11,319 nt of DNA from Gammaproteobacteria bacterium (GCA_013138755.1 WTCC01000356.1:1-11319), one strand, 5' to 3'; numbered from the stretch's first letter, positions 1-8,453 are shown. Numbers and translations: made by a program. Notes: generated by a model from the sequence alone, not told the origin.

Positions 1-893
1 GCACACAGACTAACTGCAAAACACTTCTCGACAAACGCTGGTATCAATTTGGTCCGGCGCATGGCTTACAAGCTTGTGGCGAAACTGGAGAGGGTCGCAT
101 GCTCGAAGTCAGTGAAATCCTGCCAGAACTGTCCCGTTGTTTTAAATCCGGAGAACTACAAGGCTTAAATCTGGTAGTCACCGCCGGACCTACTTATGAA
201 GCTATCGACCCGGTTCGCTTTATCGGTAACCGCAGCTCAGGTCGTATGGGTTACGCTATCGCCACGGCCGCTCAGGAAGCAGGCGCTAACGTTACATTGA
301 TCAGTGGCCCCAGCCACCTGCAGCCTCCCGAATTGGCAAACTTTATCGCCGTCGAATCGGCTGAAGAAATGCAACAGGCCGTGCTATCCACGATCAACGA
401 TTGCCACATCTACATCTCGACTGCTGCTGTGTCTGACTACCGCGTCAAAAACATCGCCACACACAAAATTAAAAAAACTGAAGACACGCTGACATTACAG
501 TTAACTAAAAACGATGACATCTTATCAGCGGTCGCCAATCATACATCGCGCCCCTATATCGTAGGCTTCGCCGCCGAAACAGAAAATATCACTGAGAACG
601 CAAAAGACAAATTGATCAGAAAAAATCTGGACATGATCGTCGCAAATGATGTCGGCACACAAATTTCTAATCCGGATCAACCTGACATCGGGTTTAACAG
701 TGAGTACAATGCATTGCACGTTTTCTGGAACCAGAGCGATCAGACAAATAACGATCAAACCGTCAGCAGTGATGACCTAGGCGAGCAACAGTTTGAGATC
801 GCCCGAAAAACTCAGTTAGCGAAACGCTTGATCTCACTCATTGCGAAACAATACAACATCAATAAGAAGCAGCATGCACAAAATACAGCTTAA
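1..893 (+). CDS. coaBC: Phosphopantothenoylcysteine decarboxylase / phosphopantothenate-cysteine ligase (CoaBC), 3' part
   Basis: Bifunctional cytosolic enzyme of coenzyme A synthesis. The CoaB half joins 4'-phosphopantothenate to cysteine using CTP, and the CoaC half decarboxylates the product to 4'-phosphopantetheine. The open frame runs in from the left edge: the frame starting at base 3 reads through to the ATG at 99 without a stop, so the true start lies outside the window and 99 is only an internal Met. The first visible residues include [11 protein letters not shown], the conserved cysteine-bearing segment at the end of CoaC. The CoaB domain follows with [19 protein letters not shown], then [15 protein letters not shown] and KIKK, which hold the conserved Asn and Lys of the ligase. 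The C-terminal stretch around 720-780 is rich in Asn, Gln and Asp and poorly conserved. The last 20 bases overlap dut in another frame. The identification is very secure. Confidence 0.96.
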   Translation, partial: TQTNCKTLLDKRWYQFGPAHGLQACGETGEGRMLEVSEILPELSRCFKSGELQGLNLVVTAGPTYEAIDPVRFIGNRSSGRMGYAIATAAQEAGANVTLISGPSHLQPPELANFIAVESAEEMQQAVLSTINDCHIYISTAAVSDYRVKNIATHKIKKTEDTLTLQLTKNDDILSAVANHTSRPYIVGFAAETENITENAKDKLIRKNLDMIVANDVGTQISNPDQPDIGFNSEYNALHVFWNQSDQTNNDQTVSSDDLGEQQFEIARKTQLAKRLISLIAKQYNINKKQHAQNTA

Positions 894-1329
894 GATTCTC
901 GACCCACGCATAGGAGACAGTATTCCATTACCGGAGTACGCCACCGAAGGCTCCGCCGGTATGGATCTACGTGCCGCACTCGATGTCACAACCGAGATAA
1001 AACCTGGCGAGACCATACTGGTTCCCACCGGCATGGCGATATATGTTGAAGACCCCAATATGGCTGCCATCGTGTTGCCACGCTCTGGTCTCGGACACAA
1101 ACATGGCATCGTATTAGGCAATCTGGTTGGCCTGATCGATTCAGACTATCAGGGACAACTCTTTATCTCTTGCTGGAACCGCGGTGAAAAAAGTTTCACT
1201 ATCGAGGTCGGTGACCGCCTCGCTCAGCTCGTCATCGTACCCGTGATACAGGCAGACTTCGAAGTCGTCGATGACTTTGTTAGCACTGATCGTGGTGTCG
1301 GTGGTTTTGGGCACTCTGGACACAAGTAA
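874..1329 (+). CDS. dut: Deoxyuridine 5'-triphosphate nucleotidohydrolase (dUTPase)
   Basis: Homotrimeric cytosolic enzyme that hydrolyses dUTP to dUMP and pyrophosphate. It keeps uracil out of DNA and supplies dUMP for thymidylate synthesis. All five family motifs are visible: GSAGMDLRA (residues 27-34), [11 protein letters not shown] (69-79), GLIDSDYQG with the catalytic Asp (about 86-94), RLAQLVI, and the C-terminal glycine-rich arm [11 protein letters not shown] chose the ATG at 874 because it gives 151 residues, the usual bacterial length, with the typical [10 protein letters not shown] beginning. An in-frame TTG at 841 would add eleven residues unlike the family. The gene begins 20 bases before the coaBC stop, in a different frame, with a weak AAGAAG ribosome site. 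This coaBC-dut adjacency is common in gammaproteobacteria and suggests cotranscription and translational coupling. Confidence 0.97.
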   Translation: MHKIQLKILDPRIGDSIPLPEYATEGSAGMDLRAALDVTTEIKPGETILVPTGMAIYVEDPNMAAIVLPRSGLGHKHGIVLGNLVGLIDSDYQGQLFISCWNRGEKSFTIEVGDRLAQLVIVPVIQADFEVVDDFVSTDRGVGGFGHSGHK

Positions 1330-1376
1330 CAGAACGATTAACGACTATACTCCTAGATAATAATAACTCCAATTTT

Positions 1377-1381
1377 AAGGA
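1377..1381 (+). promoter_or_regulatory. Ribosome binding site of algC
   Basis: AAGGA lies four bases before the ATG at 1386. It is one of the clearest Shine-Dalgarno sites in the first half of the window and fixes the algC start. Confidence 0.75.
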
Positions 1382-1385
1382 CAAT

Positions 1386-2759
1386 ATGACAATTTCTGAA
1401 GATATTTTTCGCGCTTACGATATCCGTGGCGTGGTTGAAAACGCATTAACACCTGACGCTACACAACAGATCGGTCAGGCCTTTGCCACCGAAGCATTAG
1501 CACAAGGTCAAAAAACTGTGGTCATTGGCCGAGATGGTCGCCTTTCCAGCCCCGAGTTAGCACAACGCTTAAGCGAAGGTTTACGCGCTGGTGGCTGTGA
1601 CGTTATCGATATCGGTATGGTACCGACACCGGTGCTTTATTACGCGACGCATAAACTAAAAACCGGTACCGGCATCATGGTGACCGGCAGCCACAATCCG
1701 CCGCAATACAACGGACTAAAAATGTTAATCGCCGGTAACACCTTATATGGCGATGGCATTAAAGCCTTCTATCACATGATTGTCGAAGGCCGTGTCAAAG
1801 ATGGCGAAGGGTCACACACAGAAGAAAATGTCGTTCCGGATTATATTGATACCATCGTTAATGACATCAAACTCGACAAACCGCTGAACATCGCTGTCGA
1901 TTGCGGCAATGGTGTGGCTGGCGTATTGGCCACTGAGTTATTCACTCGCCTGGGCTGCAACGTAACCGAACTATTTTGTGATGTTGATGGTAATTTCCCG
2001 AACCATCACCCCGACCCATCCAAACCAGAAAACCTGATCGACCTGCAAAAAGCCGTAAAAGAAAACAATCTGGATCTGGGATTGGCTTTTGATGGCGATG
2101 GCGACCGCGTGGGTATTCTAGATGACAAACAGAATGTCTTATGGGCCGACCGCCAGATGATGCTTTATTCCGCCGATGTTTTAAAACGCAAACCAGGCGC
2201 GCAGATTATTTTCGATATTAAATCGACCAGTAACCTTGAAACTTTTATCAAGGATCTGGGCGGCGACCCACTCATGTGGAAGACAGGGCACTCATTCATC
2301 AAAGCAAAAATGAAAGAGACCGGCGCCGAACTTGCCGGTGAGATGAGCGGACACATCTTCTTTAAAGAAAGATGGTTCGGCTTTGATGACGGCCTGTATA
2401 GTGCAGCGCGTATGCTGGAAATCGTCAGCCAGCACGATGAAGCAGCTTCAACAATCTTCGAAGCACTGCCAGATAGTTTTAACACGCCCGAATTGCAGAT
2501 CGACTTTGAAGAAGGCGAACATTATAAATTCATGACCAAATTTATTGACAAAGCCAAATTTGAAAATGCCAACACCGTCACCATCGATGGCATACGGGTG
2601 AACTATGCGGAAGGCTGGGGACTCATTCGCCCTTCCAATACCACGCCATGTCTGGTCTTACGTTTTGAAGCAAACGACGAGGATACTCTAATCAGCATTC
2701 AAAATACTTTTCGTGAGCAATTGCTTGCGGTAGACAGTACATTGAATTTGCCTTTTTAA
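1386..2759 (+). CDS. algC: Phosphomannomutase/phosphoglucomutase
   Basis: Cytosolic alpha-D-phosphohexomutase that interconverts the 6- and 1-phosphates of mannose and glucose. It feeds GDP-mannose and UDP-glucose synthesis for LPS and exopolysaccharide. It has 457 residues, close to Pseudomonas AlgC. Landmarks in order: the N-terminal FRAYDIRG, the phosphoserine loop TGSHNPPQYNG (Ser102), the magnesium loop DGDGDR (236-241), the sugar-specificity loop GEMSGH (about 318-323) and the phosphate-binding loop RPSNTTP starting at Arg415. Each is offset by about six residues from Pseudomonas AlgC. The PMM/PGM subgroup fits better than phosphoglucosamine mutase or a eukaryotic-type PGM, because of the N-terminus, the GEMSGH loop and the dut-algC-argB order. 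The 56-base gap before it contains a TATACT (1346-1351) without a good -35 box, so it may be read from upstream. Confidence 0.95.
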   Translation: MTISEDIFRAYDIRGVVENALTPDATQQIGQAFATEALAQGQKTVVIGRDGRLSSPELAQRLSEGLRAGGCDVIDIGMVPTPVLYYATHKLKTGTGIMVTGSHNPPQYNGLKMLIAGNTLYGDGIKAFYHMIVEGRVKDGEGSHTEENVVPDYIDTIVNDIKLDKPLNIAVDCGNGVAGVLATELFTRLGCNVTELFCDVDGNFPNHHPDPSKPENLIDLQKAVKENNLDLGLAFDGDGDRVGILDDKQNVLWADRQMMLYSADVLKRKPGAQIIFDIKSTSNLETFIKDLGGDPLMWKTGHSFIKAKMKETGAELAGEMSGHIFFKERWFGFDDGLYSAARMLEIVSQHDEAASTIFEALPDSFNTPELQIDFEEGEHYKFMTKFIDKAKFENANTVTIDGIRVNYAEGWGLIRPSNTTPCLVLRFEANDEDTLISIQNTFREQLLAVDSTLNLPF

Positions 2760-2791
2760 GGCACACATGCAAAATACCAACCAGTAACTAG

Positions 2792-3703
<912 letters not shown>

Positions 3704-3743
3704 GCGTTCTTCTTGAGCACTCTCGGATAAAAGTAGACAGCTA

Positions 3744-4400
3744 TTAATACAGCTCGTCGCGCTCTTTTGCCAACAACTCTTTTCTCTCCTTCTGCAGGGC
3801 TTTTAAAGTATTAAAACGTTCGACATAACCACCGAATTGCGTGGCTATCTCATCACGACGTTTCATATGACCTTGTTTTACTTTAGTCTGAACAGCTACT
3901 TGCTGCTTCTCACTTTCGATACGCTGATAAATACCCGCAGGCACTTGACGATTCGAAGCTTTAATCTGCACTACTTGTTTTTCCAGAGCCTCAAGCGTTG
4001 TATTGGAGTCACTAATAATTGTTTCAGCCAGCTGTATCTGAGAACCCACCGCATCTAAACGGGAATCACGCGCCACGATTAAATCACGCTCAGTGGTATA
4101 AGTATCAAGCAATACTCGATCTCGTTGCCTTGCCTTTTTTGCCACCAATTCAAGCTTTTTCTGCTCTTTGGCCAGGCGCTTCGCTTCCGCCTTTTCTTTT
4201 TTTGTTTTTGCGGCAGCATTATGCTTCACCACCATACCTTGATGATTGACCTCATCGTGCTCTTTTAACTGATACTTAACAGGAATGCGATCACCAAAAT
4301 GCACGCGACCCTCTTCATCCAGCCATTTATACAGCACTGCATGTGCTGACCATGAGCCCATCAAAAGAACTGCAGAGATTGTGTGTAAAACGATACGCAT
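3744..4400 (-). CDS. DUF4124-domain protein, exported, coiled-coil
   Basis: Function unknown. The 218-residue product begins with a signal peptide (MRIVLHTISAVLLMGSWSAHA, predicted cut after Ala21). The mature protein therefore starts with the DUF4124 signature LYKWLDEEGRVHFGDRIP, followed by a linker. From about residue 65 the protein is almost entirely charged, rich in Lys, Glu, Gln and Arg, with spacing typical of long alpha-helical coiled coil. It ends KERKELLAKERDELY. DUF4124 is a short beta-rich module common at the N-terminus of proteobacterial periplasmic proteins; no reaction is established. The gene stands alone: convergent with argB (40-base gap) and divergent from the TauE/SafE gene (77-base gap), so that gap must hold both promoters. 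A second DUF4124 gene with a different architecture lies at 10201-10650. Confidence 0.85.
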   Translation of the reverse strand: MRIVLHTISAVLLMGSWSAHAVLYKWLDEEGRVHFGDRIPVKYQLKEHDEVNHQGMVVKHNAAAKTKKEKAEAKRLAKEQKKLELVAKKARQRDRVLLDTYTTERDLIVARDSRLDAVGSQIQLAETIISDSNTTLEALEKQVVQIKASNRQVPAGIYQRIESEKQQVAVQTKVKQGHMKRRDEIATQFGGYVERFNTLKALQKERKELLAKERDELY

Positions 4401-4477
4401 TTAGCGCGCCCTCAAAATTTATAACTGATAAGCTAAGAGTATAGGCACAATTTCTCAAGAATCGAGTATATTTACCC

Positions 4478-5227
4478 GTGGCAGAACAACTACTTATATT
4501 CGTCATTTCGCTTATAGCCAACCTCTTTTCAGCCTTATCCGGTGGCGGCGCCGGCTTAATCCAGCTTCCAGCACTCATTTTTTTAGGCTTACCCTTCGGA
4601 ATCGCCCTTGCCACGCACAAAGTAGCCACCATTGCACTCGGTATCGGAGCCACGGCGCGGCATTTAAAAGACAATAAAATACAGTCAGATTACGCCCTGC
4701 TAATGGTCCTGACTGGCGTTCCAGGCGTAATATTAGGTGCCAGCTTTATTTTGCAAATACCAGATGAGCTAGCAAAAACAGCCCTCGGCCTGCTGACGAT
4801 GGGCCTGGGAATTTACTCCTTTTTTTCACCCGATCTAGGTCAGATATTCCTGCAAAAAAATCGCCACTTCAAAGGCTATCTTATAGGTGGGCTGGTTTTA
4901 TTCTTGATAGGAATACTAAACGGCTCACTCACTTCAGGCACAGGGCTCTTCGTGACACTTTGGTTGATCAGATGGTTTGGTTTCGATTACAAACTGGCCG
5001 TCGCCTACACTCTCGTCTTTGTCGGTCTTTTCTGGAATGCTTCGGGAGCCATCACGTTAGGTTTACTGGGCGAAATTCACTGGGTGTGGATTCCAGCATT
5101 GTTACTCGGTTCATTCATTGGTGGATATATCGGTGCACATCTATCCATCGTGAAAGGTAACAAGGTCATCAAAAGAAGTTTTGAGATTATTACCTTACTT
5201 GTCGGATTAAAATTGGTACTGGGATAA
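4478..5227 (+). CDS. TauE/SafE-family sulfite/anion exporter-like membrane protein
   Basis: Inner-membrane protein of 249 residues, almost wholly hydrophobic, with roughly seven or eight membrane segments. It shows the duplicated architecture of the TauE/SafE family. The first half carries SALSGGGAGLIQLPALIFLG (near residues 18-37) and the second a related NGSLTSGTGLFVTLWLIRW (148-166). Each glycine-rich motif is followed by a helix ending in Ala/His/Lys or Ala/Tyr residues. Family members export sulfite, sulfoacetate or other organosulfur anions, and many have unknown substrates; the substrate here cannot be read from sequence. The start is GTG with no good Shine-Dalgarno sequence; MAEQLLIFVISLIANLFSALS is a normal family N-terminus. 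The gene diverges from the DUF4124 gene and converges on pyrE, so it is probably monocistronic. The link to sulfur metabolism via the rhodanese 3 kb away is only a guess. Confidence 0.85.
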   Translation: MAEQLLIFVISLIANLFSALSGGGAGLIQLPALIFLGLPFGIALATHKVATIALGIGATARHLKDNKIQSDYALLMVLTGVPGVILGASFILQIPDELAKTALGLLTMGLGIYSFFSPDLGQIFLQKNRHFKGYLIGGLVLFLIGILNGSLTSGTGLFVTLWLIRWFGFDYKLAVAYTLVFVGLFWNASGAITLGLLGEIHWVWIPALLLGSFIGGYIGAHLSIVKGNKVIKRSFEIITLLVGLKLVLG

Positions 5228-5310
5228 ACTGGGTGTTTTATCTAGAACTCAGCATTTCAATACAAAAGTTTTCTGAGTGATGGCAAAAGTCACAATTTGT
5301 GTTGTACAGA

Positions 5311-5952
5311 TTAAACCCCATACTCACGACGATAATTCTGCATCGCATCCAGATGCTGCGAGACTGATTCATCTGTGGCAAGATAATCAATCAGATCAGC
5401 CATGGTAATTATACTAAAAACCTGAATACCATAATCACGATGAACTTCCTGTATCGCTGATAAATCTGACTGACCTTTTTCCTGTCTATCCAATGCGATT
5501 AAAACAGCTGAGGTTGCTGCACCTTCAGCTTGAATGATCTCCACCGCTTCACGGATAGCTGTACCAGCAGTGATGACGTCATCAACAATCAATACACTAC
5601 CGTTTAATTCAGCACCGACGATCAAACCACCTTCGCCATGATCCTTAGCTTCCTTACGATTAAACGCATACGGTTTATCAATACCATGATTGACCGACAG
5701 AGCATAGACAATAGCGGATACTAATGGAATGCCTTTATATGCCGGACCAAATATCACATCATAACTAATCTCGTTATCGATAATGGTCTGCGCATAACAA
5801 CTACCTAGCTCTGCTAACGCATAACCACTATTAAATAGACCCGCATTAAAGAAATAAGGACTGACGCGTCCAGACTTGAGAGTGAATTCACCAAAGCGCA
5901 ACACCTGATATTTTATCGCTAATTCGATAAACCGTTTTTTATTTTCTTGCAT
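5311..5952 (-). CDS. pyrE: Orotate phosphoribosyltransferase
   Basis: Cytosolic enzyme of pyrimidine synthesis that joins orotate and PRPP to give orotidine 5'-phosphate. At 213 residues it matches the E. coli enzyme in length and residue numbering. Visible are TLKSG (Lys26), SPYFFN, the flexible catalytic loop [13 protein letters not shown] (Arg99, Lys100, Lys103, His105) and the PRPP-binding motif [13 protein letters not shown] (Asp124, Asp125). The start codon is preceded on the minus strand by AGGTCAGG, a good purine-rich ribosome site (5954-5961). The gene is transcribed alone, away from the exonuclease gene; this pyrE/crc-type divergence matches Pseudomonas. No rph gene lies beside it, so the E. 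coli rph-pyrE attenuation system is not expected in the same form. Confidence 0.97.
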   Translation of the reverse strand: MQENKKRFIELAIKYQVLRFGEFTLKSGRVSPYFFNAGLFNSGYALAELGSCYAQTIIDNEISYDVIFGPAYKGIPLVSAIVYALSVNHGIDKPYAFNRKEAKDHGEGGLIVGAELNGSVLIVDDVITAGTAIREAVEIIQAEGAATSAVLIALDRQEKGQSDLSAIQEVHRDYGIQVFSIITMADLIDYLATDESVSQHLDAMQNYRREYGV

Positions 5953-6008
5953 GCCTGACCTGTCTTCTACCCCGAATTCTGCCTGCGAAGTATACGTGAT
6001 TTTAAGGT

Positions 6009-6038
6009 ATCATAGGCGCACATAATAACAAGTAACAA
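6009..6038 (-). promoter_or_regulatory. Candidate sigma70 promoter of pyrE
   Basis: Reading the minus strand, TTGTTA (6038-6033) and TATGAT (6014-6009) are separated by 18 bases. That would place the transcript start near 6002, about 50 bases before the pyrE ATG. The -35 box is the second of two tandem TAACAAG copies on the plus strand (6026-6039), and the 26-bp palindrome begins just five bases beyond it. The boxes match by eye only; other weak hexamers exist in this AT-rich gap. Confidence 0.4.
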
Positions 6039-6042
6039 GTGA

Positions 6043-6068
6043 GGTCAGGTAGCGATCGCTACCTGACC
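6043..6068. repeat. Perfect 26-bp palindrome between pyrE and the exonuclease III gene
   Basis: Both strands read the same over 26 bases, with arms GGTCAGGTAGC and GCTACCTGACC around a central GATC. There is no run of T on either side, so it is not a normal intrinsic terminator. It sits 19 bases before the exonuclease ATG and just behind the candidate pyrE -35 box. As RNA it would form an 11-bp stem with a four-base loop. As DNA it would suit a symmetric dimeric regulator. Which of these applies, if either, is not known. Confidence 0.85.
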
Positions 6069-6087
6069 CTTAATATAAATATAAAAA

Positions 6088-6867
6088 ATGATGCGCATTA
6101 TTTCAGCAAACACCAACGGTATCCGTGCCGCTGCAAAAAAAGGTTTTTTTGACTGGTTAAAAAAAGTAGACCCTGACGTGGTCTGCATACAGGAAACGAA
6201 AGCACAGTTTCATCAATTGACTGATGAAGTTTTCTCACCGAAAGGTTATTTTTGTGAATACCACGACGCTGAAAAAAAAGGTTACAGTGGTGTCGCCATC
6301 TACAGCAAAGTCAAACCCAAAAAAGTCACAAAAGGTATCGGCTGGCACGACATCGATATCGAAGGTCGCTTTATCGAATTCCAGTTTGAAAAACTCAGTG
6401 TCATCTCACTCTACATGCATTCTGGCTCTGCCAGCGAAGAACGTCAGGACGTAAAGTTTGACTTCATGGAACGATTTATGGGGTATCTACAAAGTCTGCG
6501 CCGTAAACGTCGAGAATTTATTATCTGTGGCGACTGGAATATCGCGCACAAAATAATCGATATAAAAAACTGGAAAGGCAATCAGAAAAACTCGGGTTTC
6601 TTACCGGAAGAACGTGCGTGGATGGACACCTTGTTTGATGACATCGGTTTTGTTGATGCTTTCCGCGTGGTCAATCAATTACCCGATCAATACACCTGGT
6701 GGTCTAATCGAGGACAAGCCTGGGCAAACAATACCGGCTGGCGTATCGATTATCAGATCATTACACCTAAATTGGCACCTTTCGTTATCGCTACCGACAT
6801 ATATAAGGATGAACGTTTCTCTGACCATTCACCTTTGATCATCGATTACGATTACACCCTTGCATGA
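6088..6867 (+). CDS. xth: Exodeoxyribonuclease III, catalytically intact orthologue of the Crc locus
   Basis: Endonuclease/exonuclease/phosphatase-fold enzyme, predicted to cut at abasic sites and degrade duplex DNA from 3' ends in base-excision repair. At 259 residues it has the length of Pseudomonas Crc. It shares family sequence such as MRIIS.N.NGI at the start, RRKRRE at 138-143 and the ending LIIDYD, and it holds the same position beside pyrE. Unlike Crc it keeps every catalytic residue: IQET (Glu36), Tyr109, GDWN (Asp149, Asn151), WRIDY (Asp221) and SDHSPL (Asp246, His247). I therefore call it a nuclease rather than a carbon-catabolite RNA-binding regulator. There is no recognisable ribosome site before the ATGATG start; the leader between it and the palindrome is AT-rich. 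The stop overlaps the ampG start by four bases (ATGA), so the two are translationally coupled. Confidence 0.92.
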   Translation: MMRIISANTNGIRAAAKKGFFDWLKKVDPDVVCIQETKAQFHQLTDEVFSPKGYFCEYHDAEKKGYSGVAIYSKVKPKKVTKGIGWHDIDIEGRFIEFQFEKLSVISLYMHSGSASEERQDVKFDFMERFMGYLQSLRRKRREFIICGDWNIAHKIIDIKNWKGNQKNSGFLPEERAWMDTLFDDIGFVDAFRVVNQLPDQYTWWSNRGQAWANNTGWRIDYQIITPKLAPFVIATDIYKDERFSDHSPLIIDYDYTLA

Positions 6868-8225
6868 GTAACTCTACGCAGCACAAAAGCTGGCTTGGCG
6901 CATTAGCTACTTATCGCCAGCCACGTGTGCTCGCGATGCTGTTTTTAGGTTTTTCGGCAGGGCTACCCCTGCTACTAGTGTTTGGTACCTTATCAGGATG
7001 GCTGGCCCGTGAAGGCATCGATAAAAGCACTATCGGTCATATCAGCTGGGTTGCTCTGTTATACGGTCTCAAATTTATCTGGTCACCATTAGTTGATCAC
7101 GTAAAGCTCCCTTTATTACACCCCGTATTTGGTCAACGCCGTAGCTGGATGTTACTGGCGCAGATTGGCATTATCGCTGGCCTGCTTTTAATGGCGGGCA
7201 GTAACCCGCAAGCTCAATTAGCTATTTTGGTTTACTCCGCATTACTGGTTGCTTTTTCATCCGCCACACAAGACATCGCAATCGATGCATGGCGAATCGA
7301 AGCTATGCCAGTTGAAGCTCAGGGCGCTATGGCTGCGACCTATCAAACAGGCTACCGCTTAGGTATGTTACTCGCCGGTGGCGGCGCCTTTACTCTGGCA
7401 CATTACTATTCATGGTCATTGGCTTATACGGTGCTTGCAATGACCATGGGCATCGGCATCATCACGACCCTGTTCATCTCTGAACCGGAAAACAATCGCT
7501 CATCTACGGCCTGGAAAGATGAAGAAAAAGTTATTCAGTTTTTGGAGAAATCTGCACATCTACCCAAAAGTTTTCGGGAAATTTACGCCTGGTTTGTTGG
7601 TGCCGTTATCTGCCCATTCACCGACTTCTTTATCCGTAACGGTAAATATGCAGTGGTTATTTTATTGTTTATAGGCCTGTTCCGTATCAGCGATATCACG
7701 ATGGGCATCATGGCTAATCCGCTTTATGTAGATATTGGTTACAGCGACCTGCAGATTGGCCTGGTAACTAAAACCATCGGACCTATTGTCACCATAATCG
7801 GCGCTATCTTTGGCGGCATGTTAGTTATACGTTACGGTGTCATGTCGATACTTTTGCTGGGTGCATTTTTGGTCATGGCAACGAATTTATTATTTGCCGT
7901 TCTCGCATTACTGCCTGCAGACACGTTTTATCTAGCCATAGTCATCGGGGCTGATAACTTAAGCGGTGGTCTTGCCGGCTCTGCTTTCATCGCCTATCTA
8001 TCGGGGCTGACTAATCGAGCTTACACGGCAACGCAATATGCCTTGTTCAGCTCATTGATGTTATTACCAGCCAAGTTCCTCGGTGGCTTCTCCGGCGAAA
8101 TCGTTGATGCCTTCGGCTTTGTACAATTTTTCATCTATACCGCATTAATTGGGATTCCCGCCATCATCCTTATTGCTTATCTTATCCGGCATCCTATTGT
8201 GTCTAAAAGCGATAATTCAGCATAA
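6864..8225 (+). CDS. ampG: AmpG-family muropeptide MFS transporter
   Basis: Inner-membrane major-facilitator protein of 453 residues with about 12 to 14 membrane segments. AmpG imports GlcNAc-anhydroMurNAc peptides from the periplasm for cell-wall recycling, and in species with AmpR/AmpC it is needed for beta-lactamase induction. The start YRQPRVLAMLFLGFSAGLP, then LKFIWSPLVD, and above all SATQDIAIDAWRIE (acidic motif, residues 133-146) are typical of AmpG. A soluble loop (EPENNRSSTAWKDEEK...) separates the two halves near residue 210. Translation begins inside the exonuclease stop (ATGA), so expression depends on that gene; no functional link between the two products is evident. No clear terminator follows it. 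Confidence 0.9.
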   Translation: MSNSTQHKSWLGALATYRQPRVLAMLFLGFSAGLPLLLVFGTLSGWLAREGIDKSTIGHISWVALLYGLKFIWSPLVDHVKLPLLHPVFGQRRSWMLLAQIGIIAGLLLMAGSNPQAQLAILVYSALLVAFSSATQDIAIDAWRIEAMPVEAQGAMAATYQTGYRLGMLLAGGGAFTLAHYYSWSLAYTVLAMTMGIGIITTLFISEPENNRSSTAWKDEEKVIQFLEKSAHLPKSFREIYAWFVGAVICPFTDFFIRNGKYAVVILLFIGLFRISDITMGIMANPLYVDIGYSDLQIGLVTKTIGPIVTIIGAIFGGMLVIRYGVMSILLLGAFLVMATNLLFAVLALLPADTFYLAIVIGADNLSGGLAGSAFIAYLSGLTNRAYTATQYALFSSLMLLPAKFLGGFSGEIVDAFGFVQFFIYTALIGIPAIILIAYLIRHPIVSKSDNSA

Positions 8226-8393
8226 TTACGGAAGACCCATCATCTACTACGTAAATACCCTGTTATCACCGTCTCGCTGCAAAACACCACTAACACACTG
8301 TTATTTATAATAATTTAGTTATTCCTCTATGCCAAAACTCCATTAAACAGGGTTAATTTTGTCAAAAACATCAATTATTTTTACTTAATTTCA

Positions 8394-8420
8394 TTGAACT
8401 TAATAATATTAGACTATACT
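8394..8420 (+). promoter_or_regulatory. Candidate promoter of the microprotein-rhodanese unit
   Basis: TTGAAC (8394-8399) and TATACT (8415-8420) are good hexamers but only 15 bases apart, shorter than the preferred 17. A start near 8427 would give a leader of about 27 bases ending in the strong GAGGAG ribosome site. The -10 box lies within the inverted repeat at 8406-8425. Confidence 0.45.
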
Positions 8421-8425
8421 AATAT
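8406..8425. promoter_or_regulatory. AT-rich inverted repeat over the -10 box, candidate operator
   Basis: ATATTAG (8406-8412) and CTAATAT (8419-8425) are exact inverted 7-mers around a six-base spacer, with the TATACT box straddling the spacer and right arm. A dimeric repressor bound here would block RNA polymerase. AT-rich sequence makes chance repeats more likely, so this is only a candidate. Confidence 0.4.
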
Positions 8426-8440
8426 ATAACTTCAACAATA

Positions 8441-8447
8441 GAGGAGA
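8441..8447 (+). promoter_or_regulatory. Strong ribosome binding site of the 39-residue ORF
   Basis: GAGGAGA ends six bases before the ATG at 8454. It is the strongest Shine-Dalgarno sequence in the window and the main reason to accept the small ORF as translated. Confidence 0.8.
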
Positions 8448-8453
8448 GTAGTC

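Larger units (their letters stand above)
8226..8453. other. AT-rich non-coding gap after ampG
   Basis: No open frame with a plausible ribosome site is visible on either strand. It contains a small inverted repeat TAACA-CAC-TGTTA at 8291-8303. Its right third is strikingly AT-rich and holds the promoter candidate and inverted repeat described separately. There is no GC-rich stem with a T-run to end the ampG transcript. Confidence 0.6.

Noticed and set aside
99..893. Reading the first gene as a complete 264-residue protein from the ATG at 99
   Set aside because: The same frame is open to the window edge and encodes conserved CoaC residues before that ATG, so the gene is cut by the window rather than short.
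834..1121. Minus-strand open frame opposite dut, and similar long antisense frames opposite algC and argB
   Set aside because: They are shadows of well-conserved plus-strand genes, with no ribosome sites and no recognisable protein features.
4019..4249. Plus-strand open frame opposite the first DUF4124 gene
   Set aside because: Low-complexity composition mirrors the Lys/Glu-rich coding strand; the minus-strand product has a signal peptide and a known domain.
5247..5278. ACTCAG...CTGAGT inverted repeat in the gap between the TauE/SafE gene and pyrE, considered as a bidirectional terminator
   Set aside because: The stem is only six bp with a 20-base loop, and there is no T-run after either arm.
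6135..6150. A7-GG-T7 at the start of the exonuclease gene, two slippery-looking heptamers (A AAA AAA and T TTT TTT) read in the right phase for -1 frameshifting
   Set aside because: A -1 shift after the A tract meets a TGA within a few codons, giving only a fragment of about 20 residues. No downstream stimulator is apparent, and the 0-frame protein is complete.
8361..8376. TTGTC...ATCAA in the gap before the microprotein, considered as an FNR/Crp-type site
   Set aside because: The half-site spacing is two bases too long and the left half is imperfect.
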